A stretch of 64,000 bases of DNA, taken from the NCBI RefSeq assembly GCF_017347605.1, contig NZ_AP024484.1, positions 3,238,501-3,302,500 of the forward strand. Reading direction: 5' to 3'. Shown in pieces: positions 27,895 through 36,836 of the stretch (its first letter is position 1; the number at the start of each line of letters is the position of its first letter). This DNA comes from Prevotella herbatica. Its GTDB lineage: Bacteria; Bacteroidota; Bacteroidia; Bacteroidales; Bacteroidaceae. The notes beneath the pieces are model-generated. The model was not told the DNA's origin, did no database searches, and saw nothing but the letters and a program-made list of their open reading frames with translations. Position numbers and translations under genes: made by a program.

Positions 27895-29192
27895 AATTGA
27901 ACTATTTTAGATTTTACTTTATTTAATAATGCATACTGAATAACTCCCCGCATCAATAAAAACAATATAAAAGCTATCCATAGTGCATGATTTCCAAATC
28001 TAGACTCTAAGGAAAAATACACTGTGTAGAAACATATTGTAGCTATGAATGATGAAATCAACATATATCGTGTGGCTGTAGAACCGATGTAGATACCATC
28101 GAATACAAATGCCATGAATCCACATATTGGTATGAGTATAGCCCATAACATATATGGTGAAGCTGCGGCAATAACATCTTTATTATTGGTTATCAATCCT
28201 AATAGATGATTTCCACTACCTATATATAATAATGTAAATACGATTGCCATATATAATCCCCAACGCATGAGTCGCCTTACGGTAAGACTAAATTTAGTTT
28301 TATCTTCTTCGCCGTAGGCTTTACCACATAAGGCTTCGGCTGCAAATGCAAAACCATCCATTATATATGAAAATATAGTGAAGAAGGTCATTAATAACGT
28401 GTTTACGGAAAGTATTATATCTCCATGACGGGCTCCGACCGCTGTAAATGATAGATTAACAGAAACTAGAAATAAGGTTCTAATAAATATATCACGGTTT
28501 ACACTAAATATATCAATCCATTTCAGAGTAATATGTGCCTTGCCAAAACCTTTAATGAGTTTAATCCGTTTCATGGCAAAAAACATTGCTATTGCCCATC
28601 CGCTCCATTGTGCAATTAATGTTCCATAGGCAACACCCTCTATTTTCATCTTAAAAACCAAGACAAACAGCAAACTAAAAATCACATTGATTATATTCTG
28701 TAAAACAGCTACATACATTGGTATCTTTGTATTCTGCATACCAATGAACCATCCGTTTAAGCCATATAATGACAATACAGCCGGCGCCCCCCATATACAG
28801 ATATTAAAATATATTGCTGCAAGTGATATTACATTTTTAGACGGACCAATTGCCCAAAGAGCCAATTCTCGTAATGGATTCTGCATTATTATCAGTGCTA
28901 ATCCTATAGAAACAGCTATTACCATAGAGCGCACAAGAAGTTGTCTTAAAGTTTTATTATCCTGACGTCCCAATGCTTGAGATGCCATGCCACTGTTGCC
29001 CATTCTTAAAAAACCAAACATCCAATATATAACATTGAATATCATGGTTCCAACGGAAATGGCACCGATATACGATACCGATCCTACATGCCCTATTATT
29101 GTGAGATCTACCAGTCCGATAAGCGGTACGGTAATATTTGATATTATCGAAGGTATTGCAAGCTTTAGTATGTTTTTATCTATAGAAATCAT
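27891..29192 (-). CDS. MATE family efflux transporter (DinF-like)
   Basis: A 433-residue protein with twelve hydrophobic spans in two six-span halves. The first span carries the typical LAIPSIISNITVPLIGLVDLTIIGHVG, with the conserved proline and the VD..IIGH pair; the second half begins near TVRRLMRWGLYM. It exports drugs or other organic cations with H+ or Na+; substrate unknown. It is first in a two-gene unit with rmuC and has a clear promoter five bases before the start codon. Confidence 0.88.
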   Translation of the reverse strand: MISIDKNILKLAIPSIISNITVPLIGLVDLTIIGHVGSVSYIGAISVGTMIFNVIYWMFGFLRMGNSGMASQALGRQDNKTLRQLLVRSMVIAVSIGLALIIMQNPLRELALWAIGPSKNVISLAAIYFNICIWGAPAVLSLYGLNGWFIGMQNTKIPMYVAVLQNIINVIFSLLFVLVFKMKIEGVAYGTLIAQWSGWAIAMFFAMKRIKLIKGFGKAHITLKWIDIFSVNRDIFIRTLFLVSVNLSFTAVGARHGDIILSVNTLLMTFFTIFSYIMDGFAFAAEALCGKAYGEEDKTKFSLTVRRLMRWGLYMAIVFTLLYIGSGNHLLGLITNNKDVIAAASPYMLWAILIPICGFMAFVFDGIYIGSTATRYMLISSFIATICFYTVYFSLESRFGNHALWIAFILFLLMRGVIQYALLNKVKSKIVQL

Positions 29193-29197
29193 TAATG

Positions 29198-29228
29198 CAA
29201 AGATAATGCATGACAGACGTAATTCAAA
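29198..29228 (-). promoter_or_regulatory. Promoter for MATE-rmuC unit
   Basis: On the minus strand TTTG (29228-29225), 19 bp, TATCTTTG (29205-29198). The ATG at 29192 follows after five bases, so the message should be nearly leaderless. Confidence 0.78.
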
Positions 29229-29638
29229 ATAAAAAATGTTTTTTTTGTTATATTACATTTTAAATTCATATTTACTGATTTCTTTATAGCTGCATCTATG
29301 CTTGCAGAAATCTGTAGAAGTATCGCTATTTATAAATGCAAAAAAAAACGATAATGCATATCAAATATAGGTATGATACATTAACTATAGTTTGACAACT
29401 CACATATTATAATTAAGAATAAGCAATTATCTATTTTTGCCTTTTTATCAATAATCTTTTATTCAGGTCATTAATAAGTTTAAAAAATATATTTTGCACG
29501 TTTAAGAGCCGTTAAAGTGTTAAATATAAGTGTTAAAATCGAATAAAGAATTAAACAAAAATACTACTTTTACGATTATTGCTTATATATTTGCAAGCAA
29601 TTGATAATTGATAGTATAAACTAGATAAATATTAGATT
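29229..29638. other. Intergenic region, A/T-rich, no gene seen
   Basis: The gap between the divergent MATE and htrA genes. It contains a possible plus-strand -7 box TATTTTTG (29432-29439) and another TATATTTG (29586-29593), 46 bp before the htrA start; neither has a good -33 box. No reading frame or RNA structure stands out. Confidence 0.5.
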
Positions 29639-31120
29639 ATGAAAAATTACGGTAATCGTGTTTATGTCACCGCGTGCATAATTGCACTCGGTCTCTCAGC
29701 GGGTACATTTGTAAGTGCAAATGCTGCACCTGCTATTATGAATGCTGCTCCAGCTCAGCCTGTAGACTTGACTTATGCTGCCGAGAAAGCTGTTCCTGCC
29801 GTTGTGCATATTAAATATGTACAGAACTCAAAGGTACAAACTGTTGATGCTGGCCAAGGAGATCCTTTTGATTTCTTCGACCCATTTGGCTTTTTTGGAA
29901 ATCCAGATCAAAACAATGGCGGTAGTCAAAAGCGTCGAATGCAGACTCCAAAAAGAGAAGCTACTGGAAGTGGTGTTATTATAAGCGAAGACGGATATAT
30001 CGTAACAAATAATCATGTTGTTAATGGTGCCGATGAACTTACGGTTACATTAAACGATAACAGAGAGTTTTCTGCAAGAATTATCGGTACAGACCCAAAT
30101 ACGGATTTGGCACTTATAAAAATAAATGCAAAGAATCTCCCAACTCTTCCTGTTGGTGACAGTGATAACCTTAAAGTAGGCGAATGGGTCCTAGCTGTAG
30201 GAAATCCATATAATCTTAGTTCTACTGTTACAGCTGGAATTGTAAGTGCAAAAGCCCGTTCTATTGGCGGCGGAGGTGGCGAAGGCCCTTCTATTTCAAG
30301 TTTCATCCAGACTGATGCTGCCATTAATCCAGGAAACTCAGGAGGTGCTTTGGTAAATACACGTGGTGAACTTGTCGGTATTAATGCTATGCTTTATTCA
30401 CAGACTGGTTCTTATAGCGGTTACGGCTTTGCAATTCCTACAACAATTATGAATAAGGTCATTAGTGACTTGAAACAATATGGTACTGTTCAGCGCGCCG
30501 TACTTGGTATTCAGGGTGGTGATGTACTTAATTATATCAATAGCCAAAAAGACGAGCATAAGGATGTTGACCTCGGTACCAATGAAGGAGTGTATGTAGC
30601 AGACGTTGTTGAAGGTAGTTCTGCAGCTGCTGCAGGTATTGCTAAGGGTGATGTGATTATCAACGCAGACGGAAAGAAGATAACAAAAATGTCAGAACTT
30701 CAGGAGCTTTTATCAAGGAAACGTCCTGGCGATGAGGTAAACATTGTTTATCTTCACAATAAAAACAAAAAGTCAAAGACCATACAGCTAAAGAATGCAC
30801 AAGGTAACACAAAGGTTGTTAAGACTGCAGACTTAGATGTATTAGGAGCTAGCTTCCGCCCTATTAGCGAACAGCAAAAGAAAGATTTGGATATTAGTTT
30901 CGGTCTTGAAGTAACGAAGGTTAGCAAGGGAGCAATTAAAAATGGTGGCATTGATGAAGGATTTATTATGCAATATGCTAATGATACACCTTTGAAGAGC
31001 ATCAGCGACCTACAGGATTTGGTAAAGAGTGCTTCTACAAGTAAGGATCCTGTTTTGATTATTAAAGGCGTTTGGCCAACTGGAAAGCGTGACTATAAAG
31101 TGGTAAAACTTTCAGAATAA
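29639..31120 (+). CDS. DegQ/HtrA (Do) family periplasmic serine protease
   Basis: Envelope quality-control protease/chaperone of 493 residues. Signal peptide at about 1-29; the trypsin-like domain has the triad H126 (TNNHVV), D156 (NTDLALI) and S234 (GNSGGA). An elongated Gly/Phe-rich LA loop (residues 70-105, DPFDFFDPFGFFG) is characteristic of Bacteroidetes. Two PDZ domains follow (about 285-390 and 400-490). It precedes rpoD but has its own terminator at 31140. Confidence 0.93.
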   Translation: MKNYGNRVYVTACIIALGLSAGTFVSANAAPAIMNAAPAQPVDLTYAAEKAVPAVVHIKYVQNSKVQTVDAGQGDPFDFFDPFGFFGNPDQNNGGSQKRRMQTPKREATGSGVIISEDGYIVTNNHVVNGADELTVTLNDNREFSARIIGTDPNTDLALIKINAKNLPTLPVGDSDNLKVGEWVLAVGNPYNLSSTVTAGIVSAKARSIGGGGGEGPSISSFIQTDAAINPGNSGGALVNTRGELVGINAMLYSQTGSYSGYGFAIPTTIMNKVISDLKQYGTVQRAVLGIQGGDVLNYINSQKDEHKDVDLGTNEGVYVADVVEGSSAAAAGIAKGDVIINADGKKITKMSELQELLSRKRPGDEVNIVYLHNKNKKSKTIQLKNAQGNTKVVKTADLDVLGASFRPISEQQKKDLDISFGLEVTKVSKGAIKNGGIDEGFIMQYANDTPLKSISDLQDLVKSASTSKDPVLIIKGVWPTGKRDYKVVKLSE

Positions 31121-31139
31121 TAGTATACGATATAATTTT

Positions 31140-31172
31140 ACATGGTGGGCAGAGATGTTCACCATGTTTTTT
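31140..31172 (+). terminator. Terminator after htrA-type gene
   Basis: 8-bp stem ACATGGTG/CACCATGT around twelve bases, followed by a run of T. Confidence 0.8.
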
Positions 31173-31228
31173 ATGTATGTGTTTGTCTTTCAATTTGTTG
31201 GCATTCGATATAAAAAAACGACAAAATA

Positions 31229-31260
31229 TTTGCATAAGAAATATAAAAACCGTATTTTTG
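31229..31260 (+). promoter_or_regulatory. Promoter for rpoD
   Basis: TTTG at 31229-31232 and TATTTTTG at 31253-31260 with a 20-bp spacer. The leader (about 20 nt) contains an out-of-frame ATG at 31281 that opens a 13-codon frame overlapping the rpoD start. Confidence 0.78.
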
Positions 31261-31287
31261 CCACGCACATAATAAATTTAATGCTTA

Positions 31288-32151
31288 ATGAGACAACTGA
31301 AAATCACAAAATCAATAACTAATCGAGAAAGTGCATCGCTCGATAAATACTTACAGGAAATAGGTCATGAAGATTTGATTTCTGTAGAGGAAGAAGTTGA
31401 ACTTGCGCAACGTATTAAAAAAGGTGACCGCATTGCTCTAGAGAAACTCACGAAAGCTAATCTGAGATTTGTGGTCTCTGTCGCGAAACAATATCAGAAC
31501 CAGGGACTAAGTTTGCCTGATTTGATTAACGAAGGAAATTTGGGATTGATAAAAGCTGCAGAGAAATTTGACGAAACAAGAGGATTCAAATTTATTTCCT
31601 ATGCAGTGTGGTGGATTAGGCAAAGTATTTTACAGGCTATAGCTGAACAAAGCAGAATTGTCAGACTACCGTTGAATCAGGTTGGGTCTGTAAATAAGAT
31701 AAACCGGATGCTGAACAAATTTGAACAAGAAAATGAACGTTATCCGAGTATAGAGGAGATTGCCGATAAAATAGATTTACCAGAAGACAAGATAGCAGAC
31801 GCTATGAAGGTTAATGGTAGACATGTGTCTGTAGACGCACCTTTTATTGATGGAGAAGATAATAGTCTTTTAGATGTGCTTCCAAATAATGATGCAACAA
31901 TGGCTGACAATGAACTTGTGCAGGAATCGTTGCGTGATGAGATTTCAAGGGCATTGAAAACTCTTAATGAAAGAGAACGTAGTATTGTAGAAGCATTTTT
32001 TGGTATAAATCAGTCAGAAATGACATTGGAAGAGATTGGTGATAAGTATGGTTTGACTCGTGAACGTGTCAGACAAATAAAAGAGAAAGCCATACGTCGC
32101 CTTCGACATAATACTAAAAATAAATATCTAAAATCTTATCTTGGACAATAA
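31288..32151 (+). CDS. rpoD: Primary RNA polymerase sigma factor (RpoD/SigA)
   Basis: The Bacteroidetes housekeeping sigma factor that recognises TTTG/TAnnTTTG promoters. At 287 residues it lacks region 1.1, as is normal in the phylum. Region 1.2 is at 16-45 ([20 protein letters not shown]), region 2 at 55-125 ([28 protein letters not shown]), region 3 at 135-200 and region 4 at 225-280 ([27 protein letters not shown]). It is first in a run of five same-strand genes with short gaps, so it may be co-transcribed with the HPrK-like cassette downstream. Confidence 0.95.
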   Translation: MRQLKITKSITNRESASLDKYLQEIGHEDLISVEEEVELAQRIKKGDRIALEKLTKANLRFVVSVAKQYQNQGLSLPDLINEGNLGLIKAAEKFDETRGFKFISYAVWWIRQSILQAIAEQSRIVRLPLNQVGSVNKINRMLNKFEQENERYPSIEEIADKIDLPEDKIADAMKVNGRHVSVDAPFIDGEDNSLLDVLPNNDATMADNELVQESLRDEISRALKTLNERERSIVEAFFGINQSEMTLEEIGDKYGLTRERVRQIKEKAIRRLRHNTKNKYLKSYLGQ

Positions 32152-32202
32152 TACAATAAGCAATACGTTATAACAAAATATAGAATAATAAATCAAAGGT
32201 AA

Positions 32203-32760
32203 ATGAGATTGAGGAAATTAATAATTGCGGCTTTGGCATCTGTAGCCATGCAGCCTGTTTTTGCGGGAAATATAAGCAAAGTTTATATGTATGGATTTGG
32301 TGCGTCATTCAATGATTCCACTGTATATTTCACTGATATTCAAGAAGTTGATTCTGCTTGGGTTGGGAAACAGGGATTCTTGTATAGTCGTGACAACTAT
32401 TCATATCAACTTCGTGATTATCTTGAGAAATTACATATGGAGCATGCGACATGTGTAACTACATGGAGTAAAGATCGTAAAGATTTGGAAAAGAAGTTGC
32501 TATATATGAAAAAGAAGTATTCTTTTACGAATACAAAGAAAAAAAGCAAGTTCCATTATTTGATAAAAGATTTATCTATTAATGAATTTCAATTCAAGGG
32601 TATTTATCCTGATGATGAAACAGCAAAGAAGATAGAGAAGAATGCCACTGAGGCTAAGAAAAATAACAAAAAACGCGAACGCATGGCGCCAAAGGGAGAA
32701 AGACCTAATCACAGAAAAGGTGGCATGATGGGTGGTCAGGGAAATGGTCCTATGAACTAA
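32203..32760 (+). CDS. Secreted protein of unknown function with Gly/Met-rich tail
   Basis: 185 residues with a clear signal peptide (1-21, ending QPVFAG). The mature part has an alpha/beta-looking region (KVYMYGFGASFNDSTVYFTDI), then a lysine-rich helical stretch and a low-complexity basic tail ending GGMMGGQGNGPMN. Not recognised beyond similarity to Prevotella exported proteins found behind rpoD. It is 51 bp after rpoD and 25 bp before the HPrK-like gene, so it may work with that cassette. Charged tail suggests binding to a polyanion or processing at the C-terminus; both are guesses. Confidence 0.6.
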   Translation: MRLRKLIIAALASVAMQPVFAGNISKVYMYGFGASFNDSTVYFTDIQEVDSAWVGKQGFLYSRDNYSYQLRDYLEKLHMEHATCVTTWSKDRKDLEKKLLYMKKKYSFTNTKKKSKFHYLIKDLSINEFQFKGIYPDDETAKKIEKNATEAKKNNKKRERMAPKGERPNHRKGGMMGGQGNGPMN

Positions 32761-32785
32761 TGTAAACTATAAAACATATTGTTTT

Positions 32786-33673
32786 ATGAATTCATATTAT
32801 AGGATCGCCGACCATATAATAAATATCAATAATAATGGCAATGAACTTATTTTTTTAAGTTTATTGCCATCATTTATTCCATTTAAATGCGAGAAACCGG
32901 TAAACGAAGAATTATTGTTCAAACTAACCATAGATGAGTCTATTGCACTTATTGAAGGCGATAGAGTTCATAGGATTAGAGCTTTTGATACAGGTAATGG
33001 TGACACAGTTGTAGACTTACTTGATGACGGTGGCTATCAGTTTGTTATTAAGAATCTCAAGGATGAAGACTGCGTTCTCTTAATCACGAATAAAGATTTT
33101 TCTGATTGCAGATGCAGACTGTTTGGTACACGTACAATGCAAAGTTTTGGTTTAAACAATGCACTTATGCTTATAATGGCTTTTGCGGGAAGCTCAAAAG
33201 ATACCATTCTTGTGCATGCTTCATTAGTTAGACACAATGGATATGGCTACGCATTTATAGCAAAAAGCGGTACGGGTAAAAGTACTCAGGTCAGTTTGTG
33301 GCTGAGATATATACCAAATTGTGACCTTATGAATGATGACAATCCCGTAATAAGGTTAATAGATGGTGTTCCATATATATATGGTAGTCCGTGGAGCGGT
33401 AAGACTCCATGTTACAGAAACGTAAAAGCGCCACTCGGAGCAATTACACGTATCGATAGGGCTAAATCAAACAGTGTTGAAAAATTATCACCAGTACTGT
33501 CGTTTGCCTCAATATTACCATCGTGCTCATCAATGAAATGGGATAACGAAATTTTCAATAATATATGCAATGTCGTAAGTAAGATAATTGAAAAGGTATC
33601 TATTTATACTTTGCATTGTACACCTGAAAAAGAAGCTGCAGAAATATGTCAAAGGACGATATCGAAACAATAA
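32786..33673 (+). CDS. HPr kinase-like (HprK C-terminal domain) P-loop protein
   Basis: A 295-residue protein whose C-terminal half resembles the HPr kinase/phosphorylase fold seen in peptide-modification loci. The P-loop AKSGTGKST is at residues 159-167, preceded by the HASLVRHNG strand (144-152); acidic NDDNP at 183-187 and the GSPWSGK loop at 200-206 complete the nucleotide and phosphate site. It lacks an HPr-kinase N-domain. Its last 28 bases overlap the S26 peptidase-like gene, and a PqqD gene follows, so the three are a unit. In other phyla such kinases phosphorylate lasso peptides; here the substrate is unknown. Confidence 0.75.
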   Translation: MNSYYRIADHIININNNGNELIFLSLLPSFIPFKCEKPVNEELLFKLTIDESIALIEGDRVHRIRAFDTGNGDTVVDLLDDGGYQFVIKNLKDEDCVLLITNKDFSDCRCRLFGTRTMQSFGLNNALMLIMAFAGSSKDTILVHASLVRHNGYGYAFIAKSGTGKSTQVSLWLRYIPNCDLMNDDNPVIRLIDGVPYIYGSPWSGKTPCYRNVKAPLGAITRIDRAKSNSVEKLSPVLSFASILPSCSSMKWDNEIFNNICNVVSKIIEKVSIYTLHCTPEKEAAEICQRTISKQ

Positions 33674-34131
33674 AAAAGACTTTTAGCAATGCATTACTAT
33701 TGCCTGAAATTGCAAACATTCTAAAAGAAGGACATACTGTAACTCTAATACTTAGAGGATATAGCATGCGTCCTTTTTTAGAAGATAACCGCGATAAGGC
33801 TTTATTGAAGAAGACTGATTGCATAAAGGTTGGTGATGCTGTACTTGCCGAAATATTACCACATAAATTTGTGTTACATAGAATTGTAAAAATAAACAAT
33901 GACGCAATAACACTCAGAGGTGATGGTAATCTTAGTGATGAGCATTGCCATAGAAACGATATATTAGGAACGGCAATTGGTTTTTACAGAAAAGGAAGGA
34001 ACAGAGTTGACAGTACTGACGGAATGAAATGGAAAGTGTATTCGTTTATTTGGATGAGCTTATACCCTATCAGACGTTACTTGCTGGCTTTTTATAGGAG
34101 AATTTGGATAAAACTATTTGGAATAGCATAA
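33646..34131 (+). CDS. S24/S26 (signal-peptidase-like) family protein
   Basis: 161 residues. The nucleophile motif RGYSMRPFL places Ser at 40; LHRIVKI puts His at 78 where bacterial type I signal peptidase has lysine, and RGDGN holds Asp 93. The set matches the SEC11-like Ser-His variant common in these small cassettes. A hydrophobic/aromatic C-terminus (residues about 129-160, SFIWMSLYPIRRYLLAFYRR) may associate with the membrane. It starts inside the HPrK-like gene and is 15 bp ahead of the PqqD gene, so it is translated with both. It may cleave an exported peptide. Confidence 0.78.
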   Translation: MSKDDIETIKKTFSNALLLPEIANILKEGHTVTLILRGYSMRPFLEDNRDKALLKKTDCIKVGDAVLAEILPHKFVLHRIVKINNDAITLRGDGNLSDEHCHRNDILGTAIGFYRKGRNRVDSTDGMKWKVYSFIWMSLYPIRRYLLAFYRRIWIKLFGIA

Positions 34132-34146
34132 CAATATAATAAACAG

Positions 34147-34413
34147 ATGAAGACAAAAAAAGGATTTAATCTTCGCCAGATATGTGGAGAGAATGTAATT
34201 ATCGCCGAAGGTGAAGAAAATATAGATTTCAGTAACATCATTAGTATGAATGAAAGTTCAGCTTATCTTTGGAAAAATATACAGGATAAGGATTTCTCTG
34301 AAGATGAACTTGTTAAACTATTGACTGATGAATATGAAGTAGATGAGGTTACCGCAAAATCAGACGTTAACTGTTTAGTGAAGTCTTGGCTTGATGCTGG
34401 AATAATAGAATAA
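34147..34413 (+). CDS. PqqD family peptide-binding protein
   Basis: 88 residues, close to the usual length of a PqqD/RRE domain that binds the leader of a ribosomally made, modified peptide. Typical features are FNLRQICGENVIIAEG, MNESSAYLWKNIQD and the winged-helix end FSEDELVKLLTDEYEVDEVTA. It closes the HPrK-like/S26/PqqD set. No precursor peptide, cyclase or radical SAM gene is seen next to it. Confidence 0.8.
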   Translation: MKTKKGFNLRQICGENVIIAEGEENIDFSNIISMNESSAYLWKNIQDKDFSEDELVKLLTDEYEVDEVTAKSDVNCLVKSWLDAGIIE

Positions 34414-34419
34414 AAGAAT

Positions 34420-34449
34420 AATGGGCAAGAAATTTAATTCCTGCCCATT
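34420..34449. terminator. Bidirectional terminator between pqqD-like and DPP4-like genes
   Basis: Stem AATGGGCA/TGCCCATT with an inner GAA/TTC pair, followed by TTATT. It sits between convergent stop codons. Confidence 0.75.
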
Positions 34450-34452
34450 TTA

Positions 34453-36657
34453 TTATTTAAGGTGTTCTGTAAACCAATTTGTTATTTGTCTTAGCAAATG
34501 GGTCCTGGTGTTTCCACCACTTATACCATGATTCCTGTTCGTATAGAAATTCTCTTTAAAGTCTTTGTCTACTTGAACTAACGCCTCAGAATATTCTATT
34601 GTGTTTTGTGGATGAACATTGTCGTCTGCAAGACCGTGACATATAAGTAATGCACCATGAAGATTATTAGCACGTTCTATTGGATTTGTTGCATATCCTT
34701 GTGCGTTTTCCTTTGGTGTTCTCATATAGCGCTCTGTATATATTGTGTCATAGAAGTGCCAGTTTGTTGGTGGTGCTACAGCAACACCGGCTGCGAATAC
34801 AGGAGTCCCCTCACTCATTGACATTAAAGTATTAAATCCTCCAAAGCTCCAGCCCCAGATGCCAATCTTATTTTTATCTACATATTCTTGTTTGCCCAAC
34901 CATAGTGCTGTTTCAACTTGATCTTTAGATTCCAATTCGCCAATTTTAAGATAGGTACATTTCTCAAAATCAGAGCCTCTACCGCCAGTACCGCGACCAT
35001 CAACACATACAATGATAAATCCTTGCTGTGCTAAATACTGATCAAATGCACCGCCATTTCCCATAGAACCTGCACTCCATGAATTTAAAACCTGTTGGCT
35101 TCCAGGACCACTATACTGGAACATTATTACAGGATACTTTTTGCTCTTATCAAAGTTAGCTGGTTTAACCATCCAACCGTCAAGTTTTACGCCTTCAGAT
35201 GTTGTGAATGAAAACTCTTCACGTGGTGTGAAACCATATTCCTTTATCTTTTCTTTTAGTCCGCTGTTGGTAACAGGAGTTGATATGATTCTTCCATCAT
35301 TATTTCTAATCGTGAAAACATAAGGAGTATTGTAATTCCCCCATGTATTCAAGAAATATTTATAATCACCAGAGAAAATAGCAGAGTTATATCCAGCTGC
35401 ATCAGTCAGTCTTTCTATTTTACCGTTCTTTTTTGAAACATATATCTGTCTGTCATGTGGGTTAAGGGCTGCTGCCTGATAATACACATCACCTGATGAT
35501 TCGTCAAATCCATAAACGCTTGTTATATCATAATTTCCATTACCAATTTTGCGTAGCAAACTGCCATTCATGCTATATTGGTATAGGTGCATATAACCAT
35601 CACGATCACTTGGGAAAATTATAGAATTCTTACCTATAATAATATCTTCCATCGCCTCTTCCTTGACATACTTATCTGTCTTTTCTTTTATCAAAAGTTG
35701 TGATGTCGTTGTGCGTGGATTTACGCTATATAGATTCAGCTCGTCTTGATGACGATTCATTGTGAAAACAATAATCTTCTCTGCTTCAGTCGTTGGTTTG
35801 ATTCTTGGTATATATCCGTCTGGATTTAGAGGAACTTGAAGTTTGTTCGTTTTATGACTACTTATATTGTAACTCCAAACAGATACTATAGAGTTATCTT
35901 CTCCTGCTTTTGGATATTTATATGAATATATACTAGGATAAACAGAATTTCTGTCAAGACTTGGGGCTTCTCCTTTATATAATTCCAATGGATATTGTTT
36001 TACTCTACTCTCATCATATTTTACCCAGCAGAGCATCTTGCTGTCAGCAGTGAAGCATAAAGATTTATTTGTAGAAAACTCTTCTTCGTTTACCCAATCA
36101 GGTACGCCATTGATAATCTCGTTAAATTTTCCATCCTTCGTAATCTGGCTTTCAGCGTTTCCATATAACAGTTTTACAAGGAAGATATTATTATCTCTCA
36201 CGAATGCAATCTGCTGTCCGTCAGGTGACCAAGTCGGTATTTGTTGTGGTCCTCCGTCAGAGAGCTTTTCAAGTTTACGAGTTGCCACATTATATATATA
36301 ATATACAGCCGTAAAAGAACGTCTGTATATTTTACGAGTATCTGTCTGAATAAGTAAATACTTTGAATCCGGTGATAAAATATATCCGTCAAAGTCCTTG
36401 ATTTTTTCACCCTGAGTGTTATTCACATCAAACATGACTCCTGTTTGCTTTCCATTTTTGAAAGAGTAAGTCAGAATCTGCTTCTTGTTTTCGCTAATAT
36501 TAGCGTATTGATCTGTTCCTGGAAGTGGATTTACGCCTGTAACATACTCTGGTGAAAAGGTGTTTCCTGTAACATCTTTCAGTGTTATTATCTTATTAGC
36601 ATTCATTTGAGATGAAGCAAAAAGTAAAGATATACACATTACAAAAAATTTCTTCAT
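34453..36657 (-). CDS. Dipeptidyl-peptidase IV-like S9B serine peptidase
   Basis: Exported exopeptidase that removes Xaa-Pro dipeptides. Signal peptide 1-20 (ending QMNA); the N-terminal beta-propeller (about 40-480) contains the NEEEF motif equivalent to the DPP4 double-Glu that anchors the substrate N-terminus. The alpha/beta-hydrolase domain has the catalytic Ser in GWSFGG (about residue 600), Asp in LADDNVH and His in NHGISGG. 734 residues is the normal length. Likely used in peptide nutrition. It has a possible -7 box TAATTTTG (minus strand, 36697-36690). Confidence 0.9.
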   Translation of the reverse strand: MKKFFVMCISLLFASSQMNANKIITLKDVTGNTFSPEYVTGVNPLPGTDQYANISENKKQILTYSFKNGKQTGVMFDVNNTQGEKIKDFDGYILSPDSKYLLIQTDTRKIYRRSFTAVYYIYNVATRKLEKLSDGGPQQIPTWSPDGQQIAFVRDNNIFLVKLLYGNAESQITKDGKFNEIINGVPDWVNEEEFSTNKSLCFTADSKMLCWVKYDESRVKQYPLELYKGEAPSLDRNSVYPSIYSYKYPKAGEDNSIVSVWSYNISSHKTNKLQVPLNPDGYIPRIKPTTEAEKIIVFTMNRHQDELNLYSVNPRTTTSQLLIKEKTDKYVKEEAMEDIIIGKNSIIFPSDRDGYMHLYQYSMNGSLLRKIGNGNYDITSVYGFDESSGDVYYQAAALNPHDRQIYVSKKNGKIERLTDAAGYNSAIFSGDYKYFLNTWGNYNTPYVFTIRNNDGRIISTPVTNSGLKEKIKEYGFTPREEFSFTTSEGVKLDGWMVKPANFDKSKKYPVIMFQYSGPGSQQVLNSWSAGSMGNGGAFDQYLAQQGFIIVCVDGRGTGGRGSDFEKCTYLKIGELESKDQVETALWLGKQEYVDKNKIGIWGWSFGGFNTLMSMSEGTPVFAAGVAVAPPTNWHFYDTIYTERYMRTPKENAQGYATNPIERANNLHGALLICHGLADDNVHPQNTIEYSEALVQVDKDFKENFYTNRNHGISGGNTRTHLLRQITNWFTEHLK

Positions 36658-36824
36658 AAGATGAAAATTAAGTGTTTAAAATTTGAATACAAAATTAATG
36701 AAAAAATATCTATTATACGCTAGCAATGACTAAAAACAAAACAAATATTTTATAATATTCGTATTTTTGTTACTAATTAGCAGCAAAATAAAGTAAAAGT
36801 AATAATACATGGACTTTTTTTTCA

Positions 36825-36832
36825 TATCTTTG
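36825..36832 (+). promoter_or_regulatory. Possible -7 box of the radical SAM gene
   Basis: TATCTTTG, four bases before the ATG at 36837. No -33 TTTG at the right distance, so this is only tentative. Confidence 0.4.
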
Positions 36833-36836
36833 CAGC

